Origin: Brevundimonas sp. UBA4553
GTDB taxonomy: Bacteria; Pseudomonadota; Alphaproteobacteria; Caulobacterales; Caulobacteraceae
Length of the DNA stretch: 64,000 nucleotides
NCBI RefSeq assembly: GCF_002387245.1
Contig: NZ_DGLD01000019.1
Span: 310,001 to 374,000 of the forward strand
Reading direction: 5' to 3'
Below the pieces are notes generated by a model that had not been told where the DNA came from, did not search any database, and worked only from the letters and a program-made list of their open reading frames with translations. A program made the position numbers and the translations under genes. Shown piece after piece: positions 45,501 through 53,932 of this stretch. Position 1 is the first letter of the stretch, and each line of letters opens with the position of its first letter.

Positions 45501-45713
45501 TTAAGCGCTTCCGGTCGACTTCGGGGTCGCTCCCGTCGGCGGCGTCTTGAAGGTGTCACCGATCTCGCGGGCATCGGGTCCGTCGGGGCCTGCTCGACGT
45601 TGGGACTCTTGACCGACCCGGCGCACAGCCTCGTCGGAGGTGGCGGGGTCCGGCTTGCCGCCGGGGCTGGCCGCGTTCCGCTCGCGGCCCTTGGATTGCT
45701 TTGCGTCTCCCAT
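45501..45713 (-). CDS. Small hydrophilic hypothetical protein
   Basis: A 70-aa charged, low-complexity protein (MGDAKQSKGRERNAASPGGKPD ... GDTFKTPPTGATPKSTGSA). The ATG at 45713 has GGAGAG about 10 nt upstream. It lies upstream of the 80-aa hydrophilic gene on the same strand and is divergent from the TIGR02587 gene. No family recognised. Confidence 0.5.
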   Translation of the reverse strand: MGDAKQSKGRERNAASPGGKPDPATSDEAVRRVGQESQRRAGPDGPDAREIGDTFKTPPTGATPKSTGSA

Positions 45714-45845
45714 CCGTCTCTCCATCATGGCTTCACGAGGGGGAGGGGTTGAGGCGGGGGAAGGTTCCCAACGGGGCGTCCGGGACCTGCGACGGCGCCG
45801 GCTATGGGGGCGGGAGCCGAAATCGGAGCTTGGCGTTGAAGGCGC

Positions 45846-46667
45846 ATGAATGTGACGCAGACCGCCGATCGCGCGGGAGACAGGGCCTATATCCGCGATC
45901 TGGGGCGCGCCTTCGGCGGCGCCTTGCTGTTCAGCCTGCCCCTGCTCATGACCATGGAGATGTGGGCGCTAGGCTTCGCCGCAGAACCGCACCGGCGCCT
46001 GGTCTATCTGTTGGCGGCGCTGCCGCTCCTCTTCGGATTGGCGCACTACGCGGGCTTTTCCGCTCGGCGCGGCCTCGTCAATAATCTGCTCGACACCTTG
46101 GTGGCCCTGGCGGTGGGCTATGTGACGGCGGCGGCCCTCATGTCGATCTTCAACGTGCTGGACTATAGTTCGGCGTCGTCCGCCGTGGGACAGGTGACCT
46201 TGCAGGCGGCGCCGGCCGCCCTGGGCGCCCTGGCGGCGCGGCGCCAGTTGTCAGACGCGTCCGACGAGGACGGCGAGGATCAGGCTTCCTACCCGGGCGA
46301 GCTCTTCCTCATGCTGGCGGGCGCGCTCTACTTCGCCATGAATCTCGCGCCGACGGAAGAAATGCGGCTTATCGCCTATCTCGCCACGCCGCTCGGCGCA
46401 TTGGGCGTTTTGGTGCTGTCTATCATCCTGCTGCACCTGATCGTCTTCGAAGCAGGCTTCGCTGGCCAGGAGAAGGCTGAAACCCCGCTGAGGGCCTTTC
46501 TGGACTTCACCTTGCCGGGCTACGGGCTCTGCCTGCTGGCGAGTCTCGCCATGTTGTGGGTGTTTAGCGGGACGGACGGGCATGGTCTCCAGGCCTTGGT
46601 CGCCAACGTCGTGGTCCTGGCGTTTCCGGCTGCAATCGGCGCCGCCGCCGCGCGGCTCCTGGTATAG
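45846..46667 (+). CDS. TIGR02587 family integral membrane protein
   Basis: A 273-aa polytopic membrane protein with about seven hydrophobic helices (LLFSLPLLMTMEMWALG; LVYLLAALPLLFGLA; LDTLVALAVGYVTAA; ELFLMLAGALYFAMNLAPTEEM; LGALGVLVLSIILLHLIVF; two more). The NLAPTEEMRLIA block and the pairing with a following TIGR02588 protein identify TIGR02587 (DUF2391). Function unknown. The second gene starts 2 nt after its stop. Confidence 0.88.
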   Translation: MNVTQTADRAGDRAYIRDLGRAFGGALLFSLPLLMTMEMWALGFAAEPHRRLVYLLAALPLLFGLAHYAGFSARRGLVNNLLDTLVALAVGYVTAAALMSIFNVLDYSSASSAVGQVTLQAAPAALGALAARRQLSDASDEDGEDQASYPGELFLMLAGALYFAMNLAPTEEMRLIAYLATPLGALGVLVLSIILLHLIVFEAGFAGQEKAETPLRAFLDFTLPGYGLCLLASLAMLWVFSGTDGHGLQALVANVVVLAFPAAIGAAAARLLV

Positions 46668-46669
46668 CC

Positions 46670-47053
46670 ATGGCCCCCAAACGAGATCAGAAGCGAGGAA
46701 AGGGCGTGACGCGGCTTCAATGGGCCTGCGCCCTGGCCGGGCTTGTCGTGACCCTCGCAGCGGCGGGCGTTCTGGCTCTGTCCGCCTTTTCTTCGCCCGC
46801 ACCGGCCACGCTGCACATCACGAGCGAGACCGTCCGTCGCTCGACCCAGGGATGGGTGGTTGATGTCCTGGTCTCCAACCGGGGCGACCTGACGGCCGCC
46901 GCCGTGGACATCGAAGGGCAGGTCGGGGATCAGCGCGCGTCGACCTCGCTAGACTATGTCCCTGGCCGCGGGGAGACGCGGGCCAGTCTGGTGTTCTCCG
47001 GGGAAGAGAGGCCCGAGCCGACATTGCGGGTGCTGGGCTGGTCGGAACCCTGA
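46670..47053 (+). CDS. TIGR02588 family protein
   Basis: A 127-aa protein with a basic N-terminus, one membrane helix (residues ~18-40, LAGLVVTLAAAGVLALSAF) and an extracytoplasmic beta domain (HITSETVRRSTQGWVVDVLVSNRGDLTAAAV ... RVLGWSEP). It always occurs with TIGR02587 proteins, and here lies 2 nt behind one, so they probably form a membrane complex of unknown function. Confidence 0.85.
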   Translation: MAPKRDQKRGKGVTRLQWACALAGLVVTLAAAGVLALSAFSSPAPATLHITSETVRRSTQGWVVDVLVSNRGDLTAAAVDIEGQVGDQRASTSLDYVPGRGETRASLVFSGEERPEPTLRVLGWSEP

Positions 47054-47296
47054 CGTCTGGGCCGTGCCCCGGCGCCAGGCGCGACGGCGACCGATCGCGG
47101 CCGGTTCGGAGGGTCCGCAAACGGACGCCGCGGAACCGCAGCGGCCAACGGGCATTCACCGCGGGCGATCGCCAATGCGGTGGCGGGGGGCTTGTCCGGC
47201 GACGGGCGCCCTTCGTGGCGCGGCGTCGCAAGCCTTGTGGTTGTCGGAGTAGGGAAGGGCTCGGCTGTCGTGGCCGGGCGCCTTAGAGGTGGAGTC

Positions 47297-47548
47297 ATGC
47301 TGTTAAGGACCCCGGCTATCGTACGCGCGTTCGAGCTCGCGGACTCGGGACAGTTCCGAATTCCAAGCGCGGTGCGTACCGCCATGGTCGCCGAGGGCTA
47401 TACCCAATCAGACGTTTTCACGCTGGAGGGACGTGCGACCTGGGCTCAGCTGCGCAATCGATGCCTTGCGGCCAACGCGGAACGCGCGGCGCTCGCCCGA
47501 GCGACGATGGGCCCTTCCGGCCCCGCTCGACATGAACCTGCCGCCTAG
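47297..47548 (+). CDS. Small hypothetical protein
   Basis: An 83-aa soluble protein (LRTPAIVRAFELADSGQFRIPSAVRTAMVAEGYTQSDVFTLEGRATWAQLRNRC...). The N-terminal 60 residues look like a compact helical domain with regular hydrophobic spacing. AGAGGT precedes the ATG. No family named. It is the last well-formed gene before a gene-poor stretch. Confidence 0.6.
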   Translation: MLLRTPAIVRAFELADSGQFRIPSAVRTAMVAEGYTQSDVFTLEGRATWAQLRNRCLAANAERAALARATMGPSGPARHEPAA

Positions 47549-48005
47549 GTCTGGAAGCGCACCAAGGCCCTAGCCAGGGCGGGAATGGGCCCGCTCTGAA
47601 ACGGGTGTTCCGACGGGGGGCGGCCCAAGTTCGGTACAGACCTATCATGACGACAGGCCTTCGCTTCGGCGCATTGCCGCCCACGCCGTCCACCTCTGCG
47701 TGGACATGCAAAGATTGTTCGCTGAGGACACGGCTTGGCGGCCACCCCGGATGCTGCGGCTCCTACCCATCAGAGGGTCGGTGACTGCTGGTTCTAGGTG
47801 GGGGAGACCGATACGCTTTCGAGGGTCAGGCAGGTGCGGCTGCTTTCACGCACAGGGCGGTGAGCGCATTGATCTGATGAGGGCGGGTTGGTCCCGGCTT
47901 GACCAAAGAGGTCGGGGAATATGCGCCACGCCGGCGCGGCCTTGGGTCACATAGCCGCGCTACGCCGTTTAGGGACCAATGCGTCTTTATAGGAAGGGGA
48001 CGCGG
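47549..48005. other. Gene-poor region
   Basis: About 460 nt; no supported frame, no tRNA cloverleaf and no clear repeat. Base composition looks less G/C-biased at third positions in every frame, consistent with non-coding or decayed DNA. Confidence 0.4.
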
Positions 48006-48116
48006 ATGAAGGCCATTTCTCTCAAGGTGGTCATTGGCCTGGGGGCGGCCGCGCTTTTGGCGGCGCTGGCGCTAATGGTATGGGCTGGCTTCGCTATGTC
48101 CGCCCATGGCGGCTGA
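48006..48116 (+). CDS. Small membrane peptide (36 aa)
   Basis: Reads MKAISLKVVIGLGAAALLAA and continues as one hydrophobic helix ending in AHGG. AGGAAGGGG ribosome binding site precedes the ATG. Single-pass membrane peptide; no family recognised. Confidence 0.5.
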   Translation: MKAISLKVVIGLGAAALLAALALMVWAGFAMSAHGG

Positions 48117-48583
48117 ACGCTGACAGTCGCGGGGCCAACGCAGCTCTATGTCCGGCTGGGAGAGAGCACCAGACCATCGACGTCGAAGTTACGCCGGACC
48201 GTTAAGTTCCCTCCTCACAATTCTTGCGAGGAGGTGGGTTGAGGGGCGTAGCAGGCGAGTGACTGCGGTTCCCCGACGCCTGCAGACGTACGGGCGTGGT
48301 CTGTAAGGGAGCGGTCCTCATGTGGACTGAGCTCCAGTATGGGAGGGTCCGGGGGCTGATGAACGTAGCCGCAGGCGTCGGCGCCCAGGTCGCTGTCATG
48401 GCGGCCGTGATGCGAAAGCGGGTCGTCGAACATCTCGAAATGGCGGCGGCTTTAGCGCTGATACGGCCGTGTCTCTGCCGACAGCATCTCCGAAATCCAC
48501 GGTGAAGGCGCTCATCAGACAGGGCGTCATCCGGCCTGCTGGAGCCAGTCTTCTTTCCTAACCAGGAAGCGGACGGCCGATCA
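48117..48583. other. Gene-poor region
   Basis: About 470 nt. A long minus-strand frame here is Arg/Pro/Ser/Thr-rich and looks like a compositional shadow. Nothing else seen. Confidence 0.35.
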
Positions 48584-48679
48584 TTGCGGCAGCAGGGCCA
48601 GGCGGGCCTGGCCGTTGTCGCGGGCGTCCTGATCCTGCTGGCGTTCGTGTCCGTCGGCCTTTTGCTGGCGAGGCGATGA
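48584..48679 (+). CDS. Possible small membrane peptide or gene remnant (31 aa)
   Basis: A TTG-started frame reading LRQQGQAGLAVVAGVLILL then a continuing hydrophobic helix and LLLARR at the stop. The frame is open further upstream without a start codon. A perfect 10-bp hairpin overlaps the stop, as for a terminator. The ribosome binding site is poor (AGGAAG 15 nt away), so this may be the tail of a broken gene. Confidence 0.3.
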   Translation: MRQQGQAGLAVVAGVLILLAFVSVGLLLARR

Positions 48680-48692
48680 TTGGCCTCGCCAG
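48665..48692. terminator. Hairpin, first of an adjacent pair
   Basis: Perfect 10-bp stem CTGGCGAGGC / GCCTCGCCAG with an 8-nt loop. No T-run follows. Confidence 0.45.
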
Positions 48693-48727
48693 GTGAAACA
48701 TGGCTGACGACTTCGCCTCGCAAGCTT

Positions 48728-48757
48728 CCATCCTCACCCGGGCCTGGGTGAGGATGG
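48728..48757. terminator. Hairpin, second of an adjacent pair
   Basis: Perfect 12-bp stem CCATCCTCACCC / GGGTGAGGATGG with a 6-nt loop, 35 nt after the first hairpin. Could be a terminator or part of a structured RNA. Confidence 0.45.
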
Positions 48758-49016
48758 CGGACGCGGCCGTCCGACGCAGTCGGGGATCGCTCCGGGGGGG
48801 CGGGCCGTTGGAACGGCATGCATCTTCTGGGGTATCTCTTCGTCGGTTTCGACCTTCTGCTCAAGGCGATCACGGGTCGCGAGCGCTTCCTCTGAACTCG
48901 CGGACGCAGTGCGGATGTCAGCCATTCACTGAAACCGGCCGCCAACCAGGGTCTCGACCGCGTGGGCCATCAGGTATTCCCGCGCCGGGCTTTGCGGCGA
49001 TTGCAAGGAGTCGGGG
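48758..49016. other. Gene-poor region before the broken FAD-binding gene
   Basis: No supported gene. Continues the low-coding stretch from 47549, which ends at the pseudogene start. Confidence 0.35.
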
Positions 49017-49841
49017 GTGACGAGTTCCCAAGCCGACACAGTAGCCGGGGCGGCGAAGGCGCGTGTGCAGACGACCATATCAATCGCTTTCGTCGGCGCG
49101 GGTCCGACCCCCTTTACACGCTCGAGTTTCTGTTGGCCGAGCCCCCGCGCGACGTGGGAATCACCGTGCTCGAGGCTCATGCGGAGGCCGGCGTCGGCGG
49201 CCCCTGTCGCCCCAGCAGGAATGATCCGGCCATACTGTCCAACATCGCGAGCGCGAAGATTCCACACCGGCCTTGCGGTGGCTCCGCACCTGGACAGCGT
49301 CCAGTTCTCCCGCTTCTGCCGCTCCCTCAAGCCGGTCTTCGTCGACGCCTATGGCGGGGTTCCGCATGAATCCGTCGAGCGCATGCTTGCGCTACATAGG
49401 GCTGGGAAACTGGAGGTTCTGGCTCTCGGCGACGACTATGGGATCGCCAGCCGGCCGCCGGGAGGCGGCGCGCGTCTGATCCGGGGACGGGCGGTTCGAC
49501 GTTTCCCGGTCTTTATCGAGGCTACAGGCCGGAAGGTGCTCGGCGCACATCCAGTTCCCTTCCTGTCGCTGATCGAGCAGGGGGTCGTCCGGGACGCCTC
49601 CTCGGACGAGGACACTGACGGCGCCCGGGGCGTCGAGATCGACGACCGTTTCAACCTTGTAGCCGACGGTCTGCCGACGGATCGGCTGTTCTGCCTGAGT
49701 CCGCCCTTCATCATGGGCCGCCACCCCTTCGCCCAGGGCCTCACCAGTTCGCACGCCATGGGTGAAATCGTCGGGCGTCGACTGGCCTCGATCCTGGGGG
49801 ACGGCCAGGCGTCGATCGACACGCTGCCGGCCGTGGCCTAG
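49017..49841 (+). pseudogene. Broken FAD/NAD(P)-binding protein gene
   Basis: The first frame gives ISIAFVGAGPT, an FAD-binding start. It then loses one C in a C-run near 49109; the continuation (PLYTLEFLLAEPPRDVGITV, then NDPAILSNIASAKIP) is in the next frame. Near 49260 the frame returns and the sequence jumps to a C-terminal part (LDSVQFSRFCRSLKPVFVDAY ... PFIMGRHPFAQGLTSSHAMGEIVGRRLASIL). Intact family members are, from memory, well over 450 aa, so a large middle part is missing in addition to the frameshift. The downstream 190 codons have good codon use, so decay seems recent. Confidence 0.7.
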
Positions 49842-49851
49842 ATTCGAGAGC

Positions 49852-50355
49852 ATGAAGCTGTTCGCGATCTACATCGGCGGGGAGCATCCCGCCGCCAATA
49901 TCGAAGTCCACGACATCCGCTTCGTCGCGGCCGCATCCCTGCAAGCCACCCACGCGATCCTGCTGGCGCAGTGGTGGGGCAGGCCGGGAAGTCTGCATAT
50001 CGATTGCTGGTGCGAGATCGCGCGGGCGGACGGTTATGAGGTGTCGTTGAGGCCGGAGCCGTTCGAAGGTCCGGAACGGCTCTACTACGTCAATCTGGGC
50101 GGCTATGACGGCCTGGCTTTCGGCGAGCAGCACCGCAACGTCTTCGTGGTGGCCGACACCCTGGCGGGCGCCAAGGCCCGCGCGATCAAGCGGGCCAAGG
50201 GGTGGCGAGACGCTCACCGAGATGAAATGTACGAGGCCGACCAGGCGTTCGCCCTGGACGCGGCGGTTCTGGCCCAACGGCTCTACATCCACCTGACGCC
50301 CAGCCCCCTGAGCGGAGATCCGGATTTCACCTGCCGCTATGTTCCGGTCCGCTGA
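49852..50355 (+). CDS. DUF1543 domain protein
   Basis: A 167-aa soluble protein that begins with the DUF1543 signature (KLFAIYIGGEHPAANIEVHDIRFV) and ends with two aromatic beta strands. Function of DUF1543 is unknown. It starts 10 nt after the pseudogene stop, with GAGAG upstream, so it was probably co-transcribed with the FAD protein. Confidence 0.85.
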   Translation: MKLFAIYIGGEHPAANIEVHDIRFVAAASLQATHAILLAQWWGRPGSLHIDCWCEIARADGYEVSLRPEPFEGPERLYYVNLGGYDGLAFGEQHRNVFVVADTLAGAKARAIKRAKGWRDAHRDEMYEADQAFALDAAVLAQRLYIHLTPSPLSGDPDFTCRYVPVR

Positions 50356-50392
50356 GCCTGCCAACTTCGGCTCAGGCCGGCAGGAGCGTTAA

Positions 50393-50416
50393 TCGGCGGA
50401 CCTGACGGTCTGCCGA
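50393..50416. terminator. Hairpin between convergent genes
   Basis: 10-bp stem with one G-U wobble (TCGGCGGACC / GGTCTGCCGA), TGAC loop, between the DUF1543 gene and the convergent thioredoxin-like gene. Confidence 0.5.
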
Positions 50417-50426
50417 AGGCGTCGCT

Positions 50427-50942
50427 TCAGGCCGGGAGATCGGCCAGGCGCTCCAGCTCATCATAGATGGCGTCCCCCGTCCGACTTTCGGCCTCGCGCC
50501 AAAGCGTGGCGGTCGTGGGGTTCACTAGGACCCCGTCAGAGGTGAGAACCAGGACATTGGGAAGGCCCGGCAGGTTGGGCGGTCCGAAGCGCCGGGCGAT
50601 CTCCAGGTTGTGGCCGTCGCCGCTCCTGGGCATTCCGATGTTGACGAACACCAGCTCGTATTCGCGAGCGATCAAGTCGGCGAAGCGATCGGTCGCCAGC
50701 CATCCGGCCAGGGCGCGGCTGTCGCTGCACCAGTTGGCCCCCATCACCAGCAGAACCCGCTTCCCCGACCGTCCCGCGCGTTCTAGGGCGGCGTCGACGT
50801 CCGCTGAGGCGTTCTGGCTCACACGATAGGAACGGGCCTCCGGCTTGGGGGCGGTCGTGGAGAGGGGCGTCGATGCGCAGGCCGCGACGCTCAGGGCCAT
50901 CGAGATGATCAATGTCAGCTGCTTCACGGGGTGATCTCTCAT
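50427..50942 (-). CDS. Thioredoxin-fold lipoprotein
   Basis: A 171-aa exported protein: short hydrophobic signal with lipobox (SVAAC, Cys at about residue 22) and a thioredoxin-fold domain. At the active-site position the sequence is GANWCSDSRALAG, that is CxDS with one Cys, a variant seen in a thioredoxin-like subfamily, so it is unlikely to be a plain dithiol reductase. It is followed by VFVNIGMPRSGDGHN and GLPNVLVLTSDG (the cis-Pro region). Start is uncertain: ATG 50942 or GTG 50927; neither has a strong ribosome binding site, and both keep the signal peptide. Confidence 0.8.
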   Translation of the reverse strand: MRDHPVKQLTLIISMALSVAACASTPLSTTAPKPEARSYRVSQNASADVDAALERAGRSGKRVLLVMGANWCSDSRALAGWLATDRFADLIAREYELVFVNIGMPRSGDGHNLEIARRFGPPNLPGLPNVLVLTSDGVLVNPTTATLWREAESRTGDAIYDELERLADLPA

Positions 50943-51011
50943 CGAACGGCGCGTTACGAATGTCGCGAACGGCTTCGCCACGAAACGCATCAGCGGTCAA
51001 GCTGCCGCCGT

Positions 51012-51191
51012 CTAGCGGCCTCCCTCGCCAGCGGGCGGGTCTTTGCGGTCCAGCGCGTCCGCCTCGCGCCTGTACCGCTCGGCGAGCCGCATGAACCGCT
51101 CGCTGTCCGCCTCGAAAGGAGTCAGGCGGGCCATGTTTTCCGCATTGCGTTGCAGCTGGCGAAGGTCAGAGACGGTCGGGAAGCGGGTCAT
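51012..51191 (-). CDS. Small hypothetical protein
   Basis: A 59-aa charged helical protein (MTRFPTVSDLRQLQRNAENMARLTPFEADSERFMRLAERYRREAD...). Codon third positions are G/C-rich. No Shine-Dalgarno sequence before the ATG, so the start is uncertain. No family recognised. Confidence 0.5.
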   Translation of the reverse strand: MTRFPTVSDLRQLQRNAENMARLTPFEADSERFMRLAERYRREADALDRKDPPAGEGGR

Positions 51192-51369
51192 TTCGGTACT
51201 GGACTGGACATGTATCCGGATCGAAGCAAGTCCTGAGCCGATGCGGGCGGGAGCCGACCTCGCTGGCTGATGCGTTCCCGGTGCTCGTCCAACATTATCG
51301 TGTAGCGCGGCGGCAGGAACGGCCTTGTTCCCCGTGGCTTGGCTCCCTGTAACCTCACAGGAGAACGAC

Positions 51370-51570
51370 ATGACCGACGTCCAGCCCGAGCCTGCCCGCG
51401 AAGAAGATCTGGAGACCAATACGCCGCAGCCCGATGAGAACCCGCAGCAGCGGGAGAACCTTCGGGATCAGGCCCAGCGCCAACCTGGCAAGGATGATCC
51501 GGCCCCCGCGTCTGGCGGCGACGGGGCGGCCGGAGCCGGAGGCAAGGACGGCTTCGGGACTGGCGGCTGA
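51370..51570 (+). CDS. Small acidic disordered protein
   Basis: A 66-aa protein rich in Pro, Glu, Gln, Asp and Gly (MTDVQPEPAREEDLETNTPQ ... GKDGFGTGG). AGGAGA ribosome binding site 6 nt upstream. A strong terminator hairpin follows 60 nt later, supporting a real transcription unit. It resembles the hydrophilic proteins at 25116 and 45140 in composition. Confidence 0.6.
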   Translation: MTDVQPEPAREEDLETNTPQPDENPQQRENLRDQAQRQPGKDDPAPASGGDGAAGAGGKDGFGTGG

Positions 51571-51630
51571 TCGGTTGCGCACCCGATCGGCCCTATAGGT
51601 CCTTGGGGGCGCTAACCCTCGCATCCAGAC

Positions 51631-51657
51631 AGTGGCGGCCTCTCTGGGGCCGCCACT
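51631..51657 (+). terminator. Intrinsic terminator
   Basis: Perfect 10-bp stem AGTGGCGGCC / GGCCGCCACT, 7-nt loop, followed by TCTTGTT. Downstream of the gene at 51370. Confidence 0.7.
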
Positions 51658-51826
51658 TCTTGTTGAGAGGGCGGTGCGGCGCGGTTCTGTATCCAGGCGC
51701 CTCAAGGGATCGAGAACGATCGCCCGGAGGCTCGCCATGTCTGCGATGGCCGGTCCGCCGATCTTCGTGGATTCCTTTTCGGCGCCCTCGGCGCGATGCC
51801 ATGAAGGACGCACCTCCGGGCGGCGA

Positions 51827-53932
51827 TCAGACCGGCGCTTGACCTGCCTTATCCGGGGCTGCGGGCTCCAGAACGGCCTTGATGCGGCGAGACAGGGTTT
51901 CGATCGAGAAGGGCTTGGTGATCATCGCCATGTTGGACGCGAGAAAATCGGCGCGGATGACGGCGTTTTCAGCATATCCGGTGACGAACAGGATCGGCAG
52001 GTCGGGACGGCTCTCGCGGGCGAGCTCGGCCAGTTGACGGCCGTTCATGCCGGGCAGTCCGACATCGGTGATCAGCAGGTCCAGCGCCACCCCGGACTGC
52101 AGCACCTGGATGGCGAAGTCCGGGCCCTCCGCCTCGATGGCCTCAAAGCCCAGCTCATTCAGGACCTCTCCGACCAGCAGCCGGACGCTGGGATCGTCTT
52201 CCACGAAGAGGACCCGCCGGCCTCCGCCTGCGGCCAGATCAGCCGCCACAAGCGCCTTGATGGGACGCAGGGCCGCGTCGGCCATGGGCAGGTGAAGCGA
52301 GAACGTCGTCCCTTGGCCAGGCTCGGTCCTGATCCTGACGGCCCCGCCGCTCTGATTGGCGAAGCCGTGCACCATGGACAGGCCGAGGCCCGTCCCCTGT
52401 CCGATCGGCTTGGTCGTGAAGAAGGGGTCGAAGACCTTCTCGGCGATCTCGGCCGGCATGCCGACCCCTGTGTCGGTCACGCTCACCACAATATGGCGGC
52501 TTTGGAAGACAGGTTCGGCGTTCTGGGCTTGTGGGTCAGCTGTCCTGACGCCCACGGTGATGATCCCGCCCTCCGCAATCGCATCGCGCGCATTGATGAC
52601 GAGGTTGAGCAGGGCGTTCTCGAGCTGGTGGGGATCGATCGCCGCCACCATAGGGCCGTCCGGAAGATCGAACTCAAGCGTCAGGTTCTCGGAAAGAGCC
52701 TGTTCGAACAGCGTCTCCAGCGACAAGACCAGAGCCTTCAGGTCGGTCGGTTGGGCGTGCAGGGACTGGCGCCGCGAGAAGGCCAGCAGGCGCTGGGTGA
52801 GGGCCGCCGCGCGCTCGGCCGAAACCACGGCCGCGTCGATGAAGCGGTCCAGATCTTCCGTCCGTCCGTCGGCCGCGCGCCGCCGGATGATGGCGAGCGA
52901 GCCGAGGACGCCGGTCAGCATGTTGTTGAAGTCATGGGCGATGCCGCCGGTCAGCTGCCCCATGGCCTCCATCTTCTGGCTCTGGCGCAATACGGCTTCG
53001 ACCTCGGCGCGCTCCGCCATCTCCTGCTCGAGTTCCGCCGTCCGCTCGGCGACGCGCTGCTCCAGGGTTTCCGCCGCCTCGCGCAGGACGTTCTCAGCTT
53101 GGACCCGGTCCGTGACGTCATGGACAAAGACGTGAAAGCCCTCGATCTCGCCGGTTTCGCCTCGACGCGGCAGGTAGCGGATCTCCGCCTCGCGATAGGA
53201 CCCGTCGAGCTTGGGCCAGGGGAGCTGGAGCATGACGTCTTCTCCAGCAAGGGCCCGGGCTATGGCCTGCTTGCGCGGATCGACATCGATATGCCCGCCG
53301 GTCCGGCTCATGAAGTCGTGGACGTTCTGACCGATCATCTCTTCGGGTCCGCGACCGACCCAGTCGCGGTAGGCCTGGTTGGCGAAGCGATAAACGCCGC
53401 CCTGGTCGATGAAGCCGATAAGAATCGGCAGGGCGTCGGTTATGGTCCTCAACTCCTGTTCGCTCGCCGTGAGAGCGGCCTGAGACGCTCTCAGCTGGTC
53501 GATGCGTTGACCGGTGTCGAACTGGCGCTGCCGGGTCTTGAGCGCTCCGTCTATGGCGCTCAGCAGAGAGGGCGAGCCCAACGGACGTTCCAGGACGGTA
53601 AGATGGCTGACGACCTCGGAAAGCAGGTTCTGGGCGACCGCGCGGCCCGCCTCGATCTGACGACGGGTCAGCAGGACCACCGGCATGTCGGACCAAGAGG
53701 CCTGGGCGTCCGCCCACGCCTTCAAGGGGGCGACCCCGCTCGCCAGGGCCTCCTCGGTCACGAGGATAGCGCCGCTCAGGTCGTCGAGGGCGGCGGCCAG
53801 GGCGGGCAGGGCGGCGAAGGCCTGAGCTTCATAACCTTCGCGCTCGAGCAGGCGCTCCAGGCTCGTACCGTCGCGGCCGTAGGGCGCGCAGATCAGGACA
53901 CGTCGGCCGAGCGCCGCTCGCCTATGCGCCAA
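51827..53932 (-). CDS. PAS-containing hybrid histidine kinase coupled to KaiC
   Basis: A 701-aa cytoplasmic hybrid kinase: N-terminal receiver-like domain lacking an obvious phospho-Asp (~10-130; VLICAPYGRDG ... GAILVTEEAL), coiled linker, PAS (~160-285), HisKA with HDFNN motif (GGIAHDFNNMLTGVLG, ~ residue 340), HATPase (NLVINARDAI; GTGLGLSMVHGF) and a C-terminal receiver (~570-690, ITDVGLPGMNGRQL). It starts at TTG, overlapping the kaiC 3' end by 11 nt. In other proteobacteria, KaiC-like ATPases are paired with such kinases. No kaiA or kaiB is present nearby. Confidence 0.88.
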   Translation of the reverse strand: MAHRRAALGRRVLICAPYGRDGTSLERLLEREGYEAQAFAALPALAAALDDLSGAILVTEEALASGVAPLKAWADAQASWSDMPVVLLTRRQIEAGRAVAQNLLSEVVSHLTVLERPLGSPSLLSAIDGALKTRQRQFDTGQRIDQLRASQAALTASEQELRTITDALPILIGFIDQGGVYRFANQAYRDWVGRGPEEMIGQNVHDFMSRTGGHIDVDPRKQAIARALAGEDVMLQLPWPKLDGSYREAEIRYLPRRGETGEIEGFHVFVHDVTDRVQAENVLREAAETLEQRVAERTAELEQEMAERAEVEAVLRQSQKMEAMGQLTGGIAHDFNNMLTGVLGSLAIIRRRAADGRTEDLDRFIDAAVVSAERAAALTQRLLAFSRRQSLHAQPTDLKALVLSLETLFEQALSENLTLEFDLPDGPMVAAIDPHQLENALLNLVINARDAIAEGGIITVGVRTADPQAQNAEPVFQSRHIVVSVTDTGVGMPAEIAEKVFDPFFTTKPIGQGTGLGLSMVHGFANQSGGAVRIRTEPGQGTTFSLHLPMADAALRPIKALVAADLAAGGGRRVLFVEDDPSVRLLVGEVLNELGFEAIEAEGPDFAIQVLQSGVALDLLITDVGLPGMNGRQLAELARESRPDLPILFVTGYAENAVIRADFLASNMAMITKPFSIETLSRRIKAVLEPAAPDKAGQAPV

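Noticed and set aside
48202..48945. 247-aa minus-strand open frame in the gene-poor region.
   Set aside because: Rich in Arg, Pro, Ser and Thr with no hydrophobic pattern or family match; not supported.
51316..51340. GGAAC-N16-GCTT upstream of the small acidic gene at 51370 as a stress promoter.
   Set aside because: The essential G of the -10 GTT is replaced; too weak to annotate.
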